The notes below the pieces were generated by a model. That model did not search any database. It saw only the letters and a list, made by a program, of their open reading frames with translations, and had not been told where the DNA came from. This document shows, piece by piece, positions 24,848 through 33,237 of a stretch of 64,000 nucleotides of DNA. Positions within the stretch are counted from its first letter, which is position 1; the number at the start of each line of letters is the position of its first letter. Source of the stretch: Rhizobium sp. ZPR4. Lineage in GTDB: Bacteria; Pseudomonadota; Alphaproteobacteria; Rhizobiales; Rhizobiaceae. The position numbers were made by a program, and so were the translations under genes. Where the stretch lies: positions 2,666,001-2,730,000 of the forward strand of contig NZ_CP157967.1 in assembly GCF_040215725.1 (NCBI RefSeq), written 5' to 3'.

Positions 24848-25858
24848 CTATTTGCGAGCCAGCGAGCGCTGAACCAGCATGGCGATGATGATGATCGCAC
24901 CCTGGATGGCGCTGAGCAGATACTCGCTGATGAAATTGGAAAGCAGCATGATGTTGCCGACGAGCTCGAGAATGAAGGCGCCGCAGATCGTGCCCCATAC
25001 CCTGCCCGCGCCGCCTTTCAGCGCCGTGCCGCCAACGACGACGGCGGTGATTGCCTGCAACTCCCACAGGCTGCCCGTCGTCGCCGAGGTCGAACCAAGC
25101 CGCGGCACATAGAGAAGCACGGCGACCGCCACGCAAAGACCCTGGATAACGAAGGCGACCGTGCGCACGCGGTTGACCGCCACGCCGGAATAACGGGCAA
25201 CGTCACGGTTGGAGCCAACGGCAATCACATGCCGTCCATAGCGGGTGCGGTAGAGAATGAAGGCGGCGATGCAGGTGACGACGAGGATGACCACGATCGG
25301 CACCGGAACGCCGAGCACCGTGCCGTAATAGGCGGGCTTGTAGAGCGCCTGAATATCCGCCGGCCTCAGGGTGATCGCGCCGCCCTGTGACAGCCAGGTC
25401 GTCAAGCCACGATAGACGCCCATGGTGCCGAGCGTCGCGATGAATGGCTCGATCTTGCCCATGGTCGTAATCAGCCCGTTGGCGAGGCCGCACAGGAGAC
25501 CGGCAATGATCGAGAACAACACGGCTGCCGCCAGCATCATGGTGGGGTCGGCGATGACGCCCGAGTTCATGAACAGGATCATCAGGCTCGCGACAAAGGC
25601 GACCATCGCGCCGACGGACAAATCGAGATCGCCGGCCGAAATGACGAAGGTCGCGCCGACCGCGATGATGGCGATGAAAGCGCATCGCGTTGCGACATTG
25701 GTAAGATTGGTAATGCCGATGAAATTCGGATTGACCAGTGCGCCCACGATCAGAAGCAGCACCAGGGCTGCAAACGGCGCAACGGCCCTAAGATCGACAT
25801 CCCGCCAGGAACGCCCTCGCCGACCGGCCTTGCCGCTGCTGTCTTCGCCCACGCTCAT
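24848..25858 (-). CDS. Sugar ABC transporter permease (RbsC type)
   Basis: A 336-residue inner membrane permease of the CUT2 family with 8-10 hydrophobic helices. The family motif VGATFVISAGDLDLSVGAMVAF near residue 70 and the coupling segment YGRHVIAVGSNRDVARYSGVAVN are both clear, as is the C-terminal GGTALKGGAGRVWGTICGA. The ATG at 25858 has GGGAGG upstream. CUT2 systems use two copies of one permease and one double ATPase, as here. Confidence 0.9.
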   Translation of the reverse strand: MSVGEDSSGKAGRRGRSWRDVDLRAVAPFAALVLLLIVGALVNPNFIGITNLTNVATRCAFIAIIAVGATFVISAGDLDLSVGAMVAFVASLMILFMNSGVIADPTMMLAAAVLFSIIAGLLCGLANGLITTMGKIEPFIATLGTMGVYRGLTTWLSQGGAITLRPADIQALYKPAYYGTVLGVPVPIVVILVVTCIAAFILYRTRYGRHVIAVGSNRDVARYSGVAVNRVRTVAFVIQGLCVAVAVLLYVPRLGSTSATTGSLWELQAITAVVVGGTALKGGAGRVWGTICGAFILELVGNIMLLSNFISEYLLSAIQGAIIIIAMLVQRSLARK

Positions 25859-25919
25859 AACCAAAACCAACCTCCCGTCCCATGATTGCAGGGAATTCGC
25901 CCTGCTCTCCGCCGCCCTT

Positions 25920-27443
25920 TCAGGCAGCCGTCTTTTTCTTCAGGCCCGCCGCATAACGCATGATTTCCTGCTCGGAGATTTCCTCGCCTTCGAGCACACC
26001 AACAATCCGCCCCTCACGCATGACAGCGATCCGCGTGCACAGTCCGATGACTTCAGGCATCTCCGAAGAGACGACGATGATCGAATGACCGTCGCGCGCC
26101 AGCGCCGAAATGAAATGATAGATCTGCTGCTTCGTGCCGACATCGATGCCGCGCGTCGGCTCGTCGATGATGATGATCTGCGGCTCGGTCTCCATGACCT
26201 TCGCCAGCAGCAGCTTCTGCTGATTGCCGCCGGACATGCGGCCGGCAACGATATTGCCGTCACGCACCCGGATGTCGAAGCGACGGCGCGCCCGCGTCAG
26301 TGCATTGGCCTCGCTGGAGGCGCTGAGATAACCGAACTTGCCATGCCGATCGAGCGATTGCAGCGTCAGGTTGACGGCCATGCCCGAATTCAGCAGCAGA
26401 CCCTTGGATTTCCGATCCTTCGTCATATAGGCAAGACCGGCGCCGATCGCCGCATGCACATCATGCGGCGGCACGGTCTGACCGTTGGCGATGACTTCCC
26501 CGGATGCGCGCGAGCGCAGCCCGACGATCGCCTCCATCAGCTCCGTCCGGCCCGAGCCGATCATGCCGGAAAAGCCAAGAATCTCACCCTTGCGCAGCTC
26601 GAAACTCGCATCATGGACATAGCCGGTCGAAAGCGAGCTGACGCTGAGCACGACGTTCTCGTCAACATCGGGCTCGTTCTTGGCGGGATAGAGGCTGGAA
26701 AGTTCGCGCCCGACCATCAGCTGGGCGATCGATTCGCCGTCGAGCAATGAGGTCGGCGATGTTTTCACCCACTGGCCATCGCGCAAGACCGTAACGCGAT
26801 CGGTCAACTCCATGACCTCATCGAGCTTGTGGGAAACGAAGACGAAACTCGTTCCTTGATCGCGCAGCTTGCGCACCTGCTTGAAGAGGAAATTGGTTTC
26901 CTCGCGCGAGAGAACCGCAGTCGGCTCGTCCATGAAGACGATGCGTGCATCGCGACTGATCGCCTTGGCGATCTCGACCATCTGCTTGTCGGCGATCGAG
27001 AGTGAGCTGATCATCGCATTCTCGTCAACATGCGAGCCAAGCAGATCGAGCACGCGCCGCGTTTCCGCCCGCATGTACTTGCGATCGAGCACGCCGAAGC
27101 GCGTGACTTCACGGCCGAGAAACAGGCTTTCGGTGACGGTCAGATGCTCAGCGAGATTGAATTCCTGGTGGATGATGACGATCCCGAGCGCTTCCGCAGC
27201 ACCATTCGGCGGCAGCTTCACCGGCTTGCCGTCAAGGAGGATTTCGCCTGATGTCGGCTGCTCGAAACCGGACAGGACCTTGACGAGCGTCGACTTGCCG
27301 GCGCCGTTTTCGCCCATCAGCGCATGGATTTCGCCGGCCCGAAGATCGAAGTTGACGCTGAACAGCACCTGCACGCCGCTGAAGGATTTGGATACCCCTC
27401 TCGCAGACAGCACGACAGCACCGTCGACGGCTTCCGAACTCAT
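25920..27443 (-). CDS. Sugar ABC transporter ATP-binding protein (RbsA/XylG type, double NBD)
   Basis: A 507-residue tandem ATPase of a CUT2 importer. The first domain has Walker A GENGAGKST, signature LSIADKQMVEIAKAI and Walker B IVFMDEPT; the second has the usual degenerate Walker A (GMIGSGRTELM), MSGGNQQKLLLAK and IIIDEPTRGIDVG. ATG 27443 follows GGGAGGA. It is the first gene of the operon; two palindromic LacI-type sites lie 37-72 bases before its start. Confidence 0.92.
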   Translation of the reverse strand: MSSEAVDGAVVLSARGVSKSFSGVQVLFSVNFDLRAGEIHALMGENGAGKSTLVKVLSGFEQPTSGEILLDGKPVKLPPNGAAEALGIVIIHQEFNLAEHLTVTESLFLGREVTRFGVLDRKYMRAETRRVLDLLGSHVDENAMISSLSIADKQMVEIAKAISRDARIVFMDEPTAVLSREETNFLFKQVRKLRDQGTSFVFVSHKLDEVMELTDRVTVLRDGQWVKTSPTSLLDGESIAQLMVGRELSSLYPAKNEPDVDENVVLSVSSLSTGYVHDASFELRKGEILGFSGMIGSGRTELMEAIVGLRSRASGEVIANGQTVPPHDVHAAIGAGLAYMTKDRKSKGLLLNSGMAVNLTLQSLDRHGKFGYLSASSEANALTRARRRFDIRVRDGNIVAGRMSGGNQQKLLLAKVMETEPQIIIIDEPTRGIDVGTKQQIYHFISALARDGHSIIVVSSEMPEVIGLCTRIAVMREGRIVGVLEGEEISEQEIMRYAAGLKKKTAA

Positions 27444-27480
27444 TGAATCCTCCCTGCGGTCCCACCCGCTTTTCATGCTG

Positions 27481-27494
27481 TGTAAACCTTTACA
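27481..27494. promoter_or_regulatory. LacI operator 1 of the ABC operon / lacI gap
   Basis: TGTAAACCTTTACA: 6-bp arms TGTAAA / TTTACA around CC. It lies between the ABC operon (minus) and the LacI gene (plus), 38 bases before the ATPase start. Confidence 0.75.
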
Positions 27495-27501
27495 TAACCT
27501 G

Positions 27502-27515
27502 TGTAAAGGTTTACA
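27502..27515. promoter_or_regulatory. LacI operator 2 of the ABC operon / lacI gap
   Basis: TGTAAAGGTTTACA, the same palindrome with GG in the centre. Its centre is 21 bp from that of operator 1, two helical turns, so two dimers could bind the same face. Confidence 0.75.
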
Positions 27516-27610
27516 TCATTGGATATCGCACAATTTCTCGCCGTTACCTTTGACCTCCACGTAAGTCTGTGTAGTCTCCAACCCGAGACGAGACCCCAAG
27601 GCAGAGCGCA

Positions 27611-28636
27611 GTGTCGAATTCCACGCCCGCAACTATCGAAGACGTCGCCCGCATTGCCAATGTTTCGATAGCAACGGTTTCGCGGGCCATCCACACACCG
27701 GAGAAAGTCGCCAATTCGACGCGGCTGAAGGTCAATCAGGCCATCGCCGTGACCGGTTATACCACCAATGCCATGGCGCGCAGCCTGAGGCTCGGCCGTT
27801 CGAACATGATTCTGGTCGTCGCCCCCGATATCGGCGACCCCAATTTCTCCAATATTCTCATCGGCCTGGAGAACGAGGCACGTTCGCACGGCTATGGCAT
27901 CCTCATCGGCCACACCCAGAACGATGCGCAGCGCGGACTGGAATATCTGAAGTTCCTGAACTCCAACCAGGCGGCGGGGCTGATCCTCTTCACCGGCATC
28001 CTGCCCTTCGGGCACCAGACGATGACGGCACGGCTGCCGCCGAGCGTCGGCGTCTTCGAACCGGTCTTCAATGGCGGCATTCCCTATGTCGGCGTCGACG
28101 ATATCGCCGGCGCGCGCAAGGCCGTCGACCTTTTGATTGCCGAAGGTCACCGCAAGATCGCCTTCATCGGCGATTCCCGCACCCGTCTTGCCTACAGCCG
28201 CCGGCGCATGGGCTATGAAGCCGGGCTGGATGCCGCCGGCATCGGCCGCGATCTACGCATCGTGCTCGAAGGAGATGGCACCATCGAAAGCGGACGGCTT
28301 GCCGTCGAGCAGCTCTTCATGCGCGACACGCTGCCGACAGCCTTCATGTGCGTCAACGACCAGACCGCGATCGGCGTGATGATCGGCCTGAAGACACGCG
28401 GCTACGACATTCCCGAGGATTTTTCGGTGACCGGCTTCGACGACGTGCCGCAGGCCGTCTTCATGACGCCGTCGCTGACGACGATCCGGCAGCCGCGTAC
28501 CGCCATCGGCAAGCATGCGATGGCGCTGCTGCTGGAACTGCTTTCGGATGGCGAACCACCCGAGACGGAGATCCTGCTGCGGCCGGATCTGGTCGTGCGA
28601 AACTCGGTTGCGGCTCCGGCACGCCTCCGGCGATAG
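27611..28636 (+). CDS. LacI family transcriptional regulator of the CUT2 sugar locus
   Basis: A 341-residue repressor with the canonical LacI headpiece ATIEDVARIANVSIATVSRAI (residues 6-26), hinge NAMARSLRLGRSN, and a periplasmic-binding-like effector domain with FSNILIGLENEA and VTGFDDVPQAVFMTPSLTTIRQP at the end. The start is a GTG at 27611, the only in-frame start before the headpiece. Divergent from the ABC operon with twin operators between them, it very probably represses that operon and itself; similar sites occur before the isomerase gene and, more loosely, the GH1 gene. Confidence 0.92.
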   Translation: MSNSTPATIEDVARIANVSIATVSRAIHTPEKVANSTRLKVNQAIAVTGYTTNAMARSLRLGRSNMILVVAPDIGDPNFSNILIGLENEARSHGYGILIGHTQNDAQRGLEYLKFLNSNQAAGLILFTGILPFGHQTMTARLPPSVGVFEPVFNGGIPYVGVDDIAGARKAVDLLIAEGHRKIAFIGDSRTRLAYSRRRMGYEAGLDAAGIGRDLRIVLEGDGTIESGRLAVEQLFMRDTLPTAFMCVNDQTAIGVMIGLKTRGYDIPEDFSVTGFDDVPQAVFMTPSLTTIRQPRTAIGKHAMALLLELLSDGEPPETEILLRPDLVVRNSVAAPARLRR

Positions 28637-28648
28637 GCAGGCGCCGCG

Positions 28649-29053
28649 ATGCCGCTCGGCAGAATCACCCTCTACGTCCGCGATGTCGAAGCAACGCTGA
28701 GTTTTTACGAGAGATATTTCGGCTTCAAGCCACTGCGTCTGGAGGGCGATCGGATCGTCGAGCTGCTGGCGCAGGATGGCGGTGCCAATCTGCTGATCCA
28801 TCCGGCAGGCAAAGCGCAGAAAATGGGCCAGGTACTGGTAAAACTGGTCTTCGACGTCGAGCACGTCGAAGTTTTCCACGCGAGATGCGCCGATGACGGG
28901 CTCGTATTCGGCCCCTTGCACCAGGCTGACGGTTATGTCTTCGCCAATGCCAAGGCCCCCTCAGGGAATCCCATAGCCATTTCCAGCCGTGCCTTCAGAC
29001 TGAAATCGGGAGACGATGAAGCACCGCCTCCCGAACCTGTCGATCAAACGTAG
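28649..29053 (+). CDS. VOC superfamily (glyoxalase-like) protein
   Basis: A 134-residue protein with one vicinal oxygen chelate repeat pair: [23 protein letters not shown] begins the fold and [19 protein letters not shown] closes it. Members are small metal-dependent lyases, dioxygenases or resistance proteins; no specific activity can be named. It lies 12 bases after the LacI gene, so the two are probably co-transcribed, and its last 10 bases overlap the end of xylA on the other strand. Confidence 0.82.
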   Translation: MPLGRITLYVRDVEATLSFYERYFGFKPLRLEGDRIVELLAQDGGANLLIHPAGKAQKMGQVLVKLVFDVEHVEVFHARCADDGLVFGPLHQADGYVFANAKAPSGNPIAISSRAFRLKSGDDEAPPPEPVDQT

Positions 29054-30354
29054 CGATTGACGATGTTTTCGAGCAGTTCCTGCTTGCCGGACTTCGGCTG
29101 CGGGTTGACGTCCTTGGTTTCGACCCACTGGGCGATCTGATCGAGCGAATATTCGCCGCGCAGAAGCTTCTGGCCTTCGGCGGAATCCCAGCCGGCGTAA
29201 CGATCGGCGAGCGGCTTGGAGAGCGCCTTGTCCTCGATCATCTTGGCAGCAGCCTTCAGGCCGCGAGCGCAGCAATCCATGCCGCCGATGTGGCCGATGA
29301 GCAGATCTTCCGGGTCGAGCGACTGACGGCGCAGCTTGGCGTCGAAGTTCGTACCGCCCGACTTGAAACCGCCGCCTGCCAGAACCTGGTAATAGGCCAG
29401 CGTCATTTCCGGAACGTTGTTCGGGAACTGGTCGGTATCCCAGCCGGACTGGTAGTCGTTGCGGTTCATGTCGATCGAACCGAAGATGCCGAGTGCATTG
29501 GCAAGCGCCAGCTCGTGCTCGAAGGAATGGCCGGCGAGGATCGCGTGACCCTGCTCGATGTTGACCTTCACTTCGTTTTCGAGGCCGTTCTTTTTCAGGA
29601 AGCCGTAAACCGTGGCGACATCGTAATCATACTGGTGCTTGGTCGGCTCCTGCGGCTTCGGCTCGATCAGGATCGTACCCTTGAAGCCGATCTTGTGCTT
29701 GTACTCGACGACGAGATTGAGGAAGCGGCCCATCTGGTCCAGCTCGCGCGACAGATCGGTATTGAGCAGCGTCTCATAGCCTTCGCGACCACCCCAGAGG
29801 ACGTAGTTTTCGCCGCCGAGCTTGTGCGTGGCGTCCATGCAGGTCTTCACGGTCGCAGCCGAGAAGGCGAAGACGTCCGGATCGGGATTGGTCGCGGCGC
29901 CCGACATGAAGCGACGGTTGGAGAAAAGGTTCGCCGTGCCCCAGAGAAGCTTGACGCCGGTATCGGCCTGCTTCTGCGCGAAGTAGTCGACGATCTCGTT
30001 GAGGTTCTTGGTGTTCTCGGCAAAATTCTTGCCTTCCGGACGCACGTCGGCATCGTGGAAGCAATAGTAGGGCGAACCAAGCAGGCTGAAGAATTCGAAG
30101 GCGACGTCAGCCTTCAGCTTGGCTGCTTCCATCGTCTCGTTGAACCAGGGACGAAGGAAGGTCTGGCCGCCGAAGGGATCGCCGCCCGGCCAGGTGAAGG
30201 TGTGCCAATAGGCAACGGCGAAACGCAAATGGTCTTCCATGCGCTTGCCGGCAACGACCTCGTCCTTGTTGTAGTAACGGAAGGCCAGCGGATTGGTGCT
30301 GTCGGGGCCCTCGTATTTGATCTTGCTGATATCGCCGAAAAATCCGGTGCTCAT
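29044..30354 (-). CDS. xylA: Xylose isomerase
   Basis: Converts D-xylose to D-xylulose in the cytoplasm. 436 residues, the normal class II length. Active-site motifs are intact: [25 protein letters not shown] with the catalytic His100-Asp103 pair, [19 protein letters not shown] with the metal glutamate, [18 protein letters not shown] and [12 protein letters not shown] 30354 with AAGGAG; a much longer open frame upstream runs through a repeat element and is not coding. Last gene of a lacI-xylB-xylA series. Confidence 0.96.
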   Translation of the reverse strand: MSTGFFGDISKIKYEGPDSTNPLAFRYYNKDEVVAGKRMEDHLRFAVAYWHTFTWPGGDPFGGQTFLRPWFNETMEAAKLKADVAFEFFSLLGSPYYCFHDADVRPEGKNFAENTKNLNEIVDYFAQKQADTGVKLLWGTANLFSNRRFMSGAATNPDPDVFAFSAATVKTCMDATHKLGGENYVLWGGREGYETLLNTDLSRELDQMGRFLNLVVEYKHKIGFKGTILIEPKPQEPTKHQYDYDVATVYGFLKKNGLENEVKVNIEQGHAILAGHSFEHELALANALGIFGSIDMNRNDYQSGWDTDQFPNNVPEMTLAYYQVLAGGGFKSGGTNFDAKLRRQSLDPEDLLIGHIGGMDCCARGLKAAAKMIEDKALSKPLADRYAGWDSAEGQKLLRGEYSLDQIAQWVETKDVNPQPKSGKQELLENIVNRYV

Positions 30355-30410
30355 AGTGTGTCTCCTTGGGTTTTGGTATTCGCATGTTGTTGTTCGTACC
30401 GTGCGGCGTT

Positions 30411-30550
30411 GCCCCTCTCCCCGCTCGTGGGGAGAGGAGACGACCTCCATACCCTCGCGTGCTTCAGAGGCGAGAGGGACGGTGGAGGTACGCCCATCCC
30501 CTTCTCCCCGTACCAACGGGGAGAAGGTGGCCGACAGGCCGATGAGGGGC
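30411..30550. repeat. RIME-like palindromic element between xylB and xylA
   Basis: Fills most of the 212-base gap. It has three nested palindromes: CCTCTCCCC / GGGGAGAGG (30414-30437), a CTCGC...GCGAG arm pair in the middle, and CCTTCTCCCCG / CGGGGAGAAGG (30500-30527). It lies inside a likely operon and, in RNA, would form strong hairpins between the xylB and xylA messages. Confidence 0.65.
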
Positions 30551-30566
30551 TCACCCAAACGCTATT

Positions 30567-32024
30567 TCAATGCGCCGACAGCGGCTTGATCGCCGGGTAA
30601 ACCGCCCGATAGCGCTTGTAGGCATCCGCATAGGCATCCGTCAGCGGCGCCACGGGATCGATGGTGCCGGCCGTCTGTGGCGGGGTGCAGACTGCAACGG
30701 GGTCAGCCCCGGTAGCCGCAATCAGGCCGAGACGCGCAGCGCCGAAGGCCGCACCGAAATCGCCGTCCGCCGGCAGGTCGACAGGCACGCCGAGCGCGGT
30801 TGCAATCGAGGCAAGCCAGTAGCGCGAGCGCGAGCCGCCGCCGATCGCCGTCACGCGTGCAATATCGGTGCCGGCCGAGCGCAGCGCTTCCAGATTGTCG
30901 CGAATAGCGAAGGACACGCCTTCGAGCACGGCTTGCGTCAGCACGGCGCGGCCGCTTTCATGGCCGAGGCCAATGAAGGCGCCGCGGATCGTCGCGTCAT
31001 TGTGTGGCGTGCGCTCGCCCGAGAGATAGGGAAGGAAGGTGACGCTCGTCGGCGCTTTCAGCGTTTCGCCAAGCTCGGTGGTGAGTTCAGCCGCTGACTT
31101 GCCCGTGACATGCGAATGCCAGTTGAGCGCATCGGTCGCCGACAGGATAACGCCCATCTGGTGCCAGGTGTTCGGCAGCGCGTGGCAGAATGCATGAACA
31201 GCACTTTCCGGCTTCGGCAGATAGGAACCATTGGCCGCAAAGAGCACGCCAGACGTGCCGAGCGAAACAAAGGCGGCGCCATGGCTGACCGTGCCCATGC
31301 CACAAGCCGAGGCTGCATTGTCCCCTGCCCCGCCGGCAACGACGACATCGCCGCCGATACCCCATTTCGAGGCCAGCTCGCCACGCAGCTTGCCGGCAAC
31401 TTCGGTACCTTCGACGAGTGTCGGCATCTGCTTCTCATCGAGATTGGTCGCCGCCAAAAGCTCGGCAGACCATTTGCGCTTGCCGGTATCGAGCCAGGAC
31501 GTGCCGGCGGAATCGGACATTTCAGACATATGCTCGCCGGTCAGCCAGAGACGCAGATAATCCTTCGGCAGCAGCACCCAGCGCACCTTGGCGAAGACAT
31601 CCGGCTCGTTCTTGGCGACCCATGCAAGCTTCGGCGCGGTGAAGCCGGGGAAGACGATGTTACCGGTCAGAGCCCGAAAGCGCGGATCGGCGTCAAGCGC
31701 TGCCGCCTCGTGATAGCTGCGGGTATCGTTCCAGAGGATGCAGGGACGCAGCACCTTGTCGTCGGCATCGAGCAGCGTCGCGCCATGCATCTGACCGGAA
31801 AGGCCGATGCCGCGCACGGCCGCCAGCTCCTTCGGATGCGCCGCTTTCAGCCCGGCAACAGCCTCTTCGGTCGCACGGATCCAGTGGGCAGGATCCTGCT
31901 CCGACCAGCCCGGATGCGGGCGCGAGACATCGAGGTCGCCATGGGCGGAACCGATGATCTTCTGATTGCCGTCGATCAGCATGGCTTTGACGCCGGAGGT
32001 TCCGAGATCGAGACCCAAATACAT
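30567..32024 (-). CDS. xylB: Xylulokinase
   Basis: Phosphorylates D-xylulose to xylulose 5-phosphate for the pentose phosphate pathway. A 485-residue FGGY-family kinase: the phosphate 1 motif MYLGLDLGTSGVKAMLID at the N-terminus, GLSGQMHGATLLD (xylulokinase-specific), the FGGY signature region around VTFLPYLSGERTPHND, and IGGGSRSRYWLASIATALG near the end. ATG 32024 has GGGAG about 10 bases upstream. It follows the LacI gene by 37 bases and precedes xylA, separated by a repeat. Confidence 0.95.
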   Translation of the reverse strand: MYLGLDLGTSGVKAMLIDGNQKIIGSAHGDLDVSRPHPGWSEQDPAHWIRATEEAVAGLKAAHPKELAAVRGIGLSGQMHGATLLDADDKVLRPCILWNDTRSYHEAAALDADPRFRALTGNIVFPGFTAPKLAWVAKNEPDVFAKVRWVLLPKDYLRLWLTGEHMSEMSDSAGTSWLDTGKRKWSAELLAATNLDEKQMPTLVEGTEVAGKLRGELASKWGIGGDVVVAGGAGDNAASACGMGTVSHGAAFVSLGTSGVLFAANGSYLPKPESAVHAFCHALPNTWHQMGVILSATDALNWHSHVTGKSAAELTTELGETLKAPTSVTFLPYLSGERTPHNDATIRGAFIGLGHESGRAVLTQAVLEGVSFAIRDNLEALRSAGTDIARVTAIGGGSRSRYWLASIATALGVPVDLPADGDFGAAFGAARLGLIAATGADPVAVCTPPQTAGTIDPVAPLTDAYADAYKRYRAVYPAIKPLSAH

Positions 32025-32061
32025 CAGATGTTACTCCCTATGCTCTGCCGCGTTCGAATGT

Positions 32062-33087
32062 TCAGGGCAGATTGTCCTTCAAGAAAATGTCGAGACGTAT
32101 GCGCTCCTGATCGGCAATGACAGCCTGGCCGTCGGCGGTTGCCTTCATGACGCGGATGGCGCTGCGGACCTCGTGGCCGGCATCCTGATTGAGGACGGCA
32201 TCGATCGTACCATCCATCAGCGCTGCCCGCGTATGCTGCGTCAGCTCATGCACGACAACAGTCAGTTCGCGCGCAGGCCGGACGGTCTTCAAGGCTGTGA
32301 TCAGACCCCTGTTGCCGGCGCCCAAACTGTAGATGCCGATGATATCCTTGCTTTCCGAGAGCGCCTTGGAAACGAGCGTTTTCGTTCGCTCGGGATCGTC
32401 ACGCCCTTCCAGCACAGGCAGCAGCCGCAGCTTGGGAAACTCTTCCGCCATCACGGCGGAAAAGCCCTGCAGGCGCTCGCGATGGTCCCGCACCAGCATG
32501 GAACCGGCAAGAACAGTGAGATCGCCCTCACGGCCGCCGAGGAACCGCCCAAGCAGCCTGGCAGCGGTGCGGCCCGCGGCGATGTTGTCGATGCCGGCAT
32601 AGTGATGCCTGGTGGAATCGGTGAGGTCAGAGACCAGCGTAACGACGGGAATGCGTTCCGACACGAGGCGGTCGACGGCAACTCTGACCTCAGGCGCATC
32701 CGTCGCCACCAGGGCGATGCCCGCAATATCCTGCCCCTGCAAGGCATCCAGTACAGCAACCAGCGCCGGCACATCGAAAGGCGGCACTTCGACAATGCGG
32801 ATGTCGGTGCGCTCTATGCTGGCCCGCAAGGTTGCCTGATGCACCTCGAACCGCAGCCCGTGCATGAAGGAATTATCGCCTGTCGGCACGATGAAAACGA
32901 GAGGATAGATGCGGCCCTTGGCCAGATTGGCGGCAGCGACATCGCGGATATAGCCGATCTGACGAATGGCGGCTTCGACCTTTTCCCGCGTCACCAGCCG
33001 CACGCCCGGCCGCTGGTTCAAGACGCGGTCCACGGTAGCAAGGCTGACGCCCGCGGCGGCGGCTATGTCATGCACGGTCGGTCTCAT
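32062..33087 (-). CDS. LacI family transcriptional regulator next to xylB
   Basis: A 341-residue regulator with a LacI headpiece (VHDIAAAAGVSLATVDRVLNQRPGV, about residues 5-29) and a sugar-binding effector domain (FIVPTGDNSFMHGLRFE, GIALVATDAPEV, GIYSLGAGNRGLITAL). The VDRVL form of the recognition helix marks it as a different subfamily from the LacI at 27611. It is upstream of xylB in the same direction, so it is probably the xylose-locus regulator and part of the transcript. In many rhizobia the xyl regulator is of another family, so the effector is not proven. Confidence 0.87.
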   Translation of the reverse strand: MRPTVHDIAAAAGVSLATVDRVLNQRPGVRLVTREKVEAAIRQIGYIRDVAAANLAKGRIYPLVFIVPTGDNSFMHGLRFEVHQATLRASIERTDIRIVEVPPFDVPALVAVLDALQGQDIAGIALVATDAPEVRVAVDRLVSERIPVVTLVSDLTDSTRHHYAGIDNIAAGRTAARLLGRFLGGREGDLTVLAGSMLVRDHRERLQGFSAVMAEEFPKLRLLPVLEGRDDPERTKTLVSKALSESKDIIGIYSLGAGNRGLITALKTVRPARELTVVVHELTQHTRAALMDGTIDAVLNQDAGHEVRSAIRVMKATADGQAVIADQERIRLDIFLKDNLP

Positions 33088-33121
33088 CGGCTCCTCCTGC
33101 AGAAACCCTTACCGCCATTTC

Positions 33122-33137
33122 TGATGTACGTAAATCA
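33122..33137. promoter_or_regulatory. Candidate operator upstream of the lacI-xylB-xylA operon
   Basis: TGATGTACGTAAATCA is a 16-bp palindrome with one mismatched pair and a central CG, 35 bases before the LacI start. Confidence 0.4.
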
Positions 33138-33180
33138 AAAACTTCCAACTGCCGGATTTTCCAGCCGCGACCACAAATAA

Positions 33181-33210
33181 AAAAGGCCCCTCACGAGGAG
33201 GGGCCATGCC
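33181..33210 (-). terminator. Intrinsic terminator of the efflux operon
   Basis: On the minus strand GGCCCCTCCTCGTGAGGGGCC is followed by TTTTTTATTT, 28 bases after the MFS stop codon. Confidence 0.88.
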
Positions 33211-33237
33211 TTGGGAGCATTCTTGTTAAGAGCCGGC

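Noticed and set aside
30355..30558. N-terminal extension of xylA through the repeat
   Set aside because: The normal XylA start with AAGGAG is at 30354; the upstream frame translates palindromic repeat sequence.
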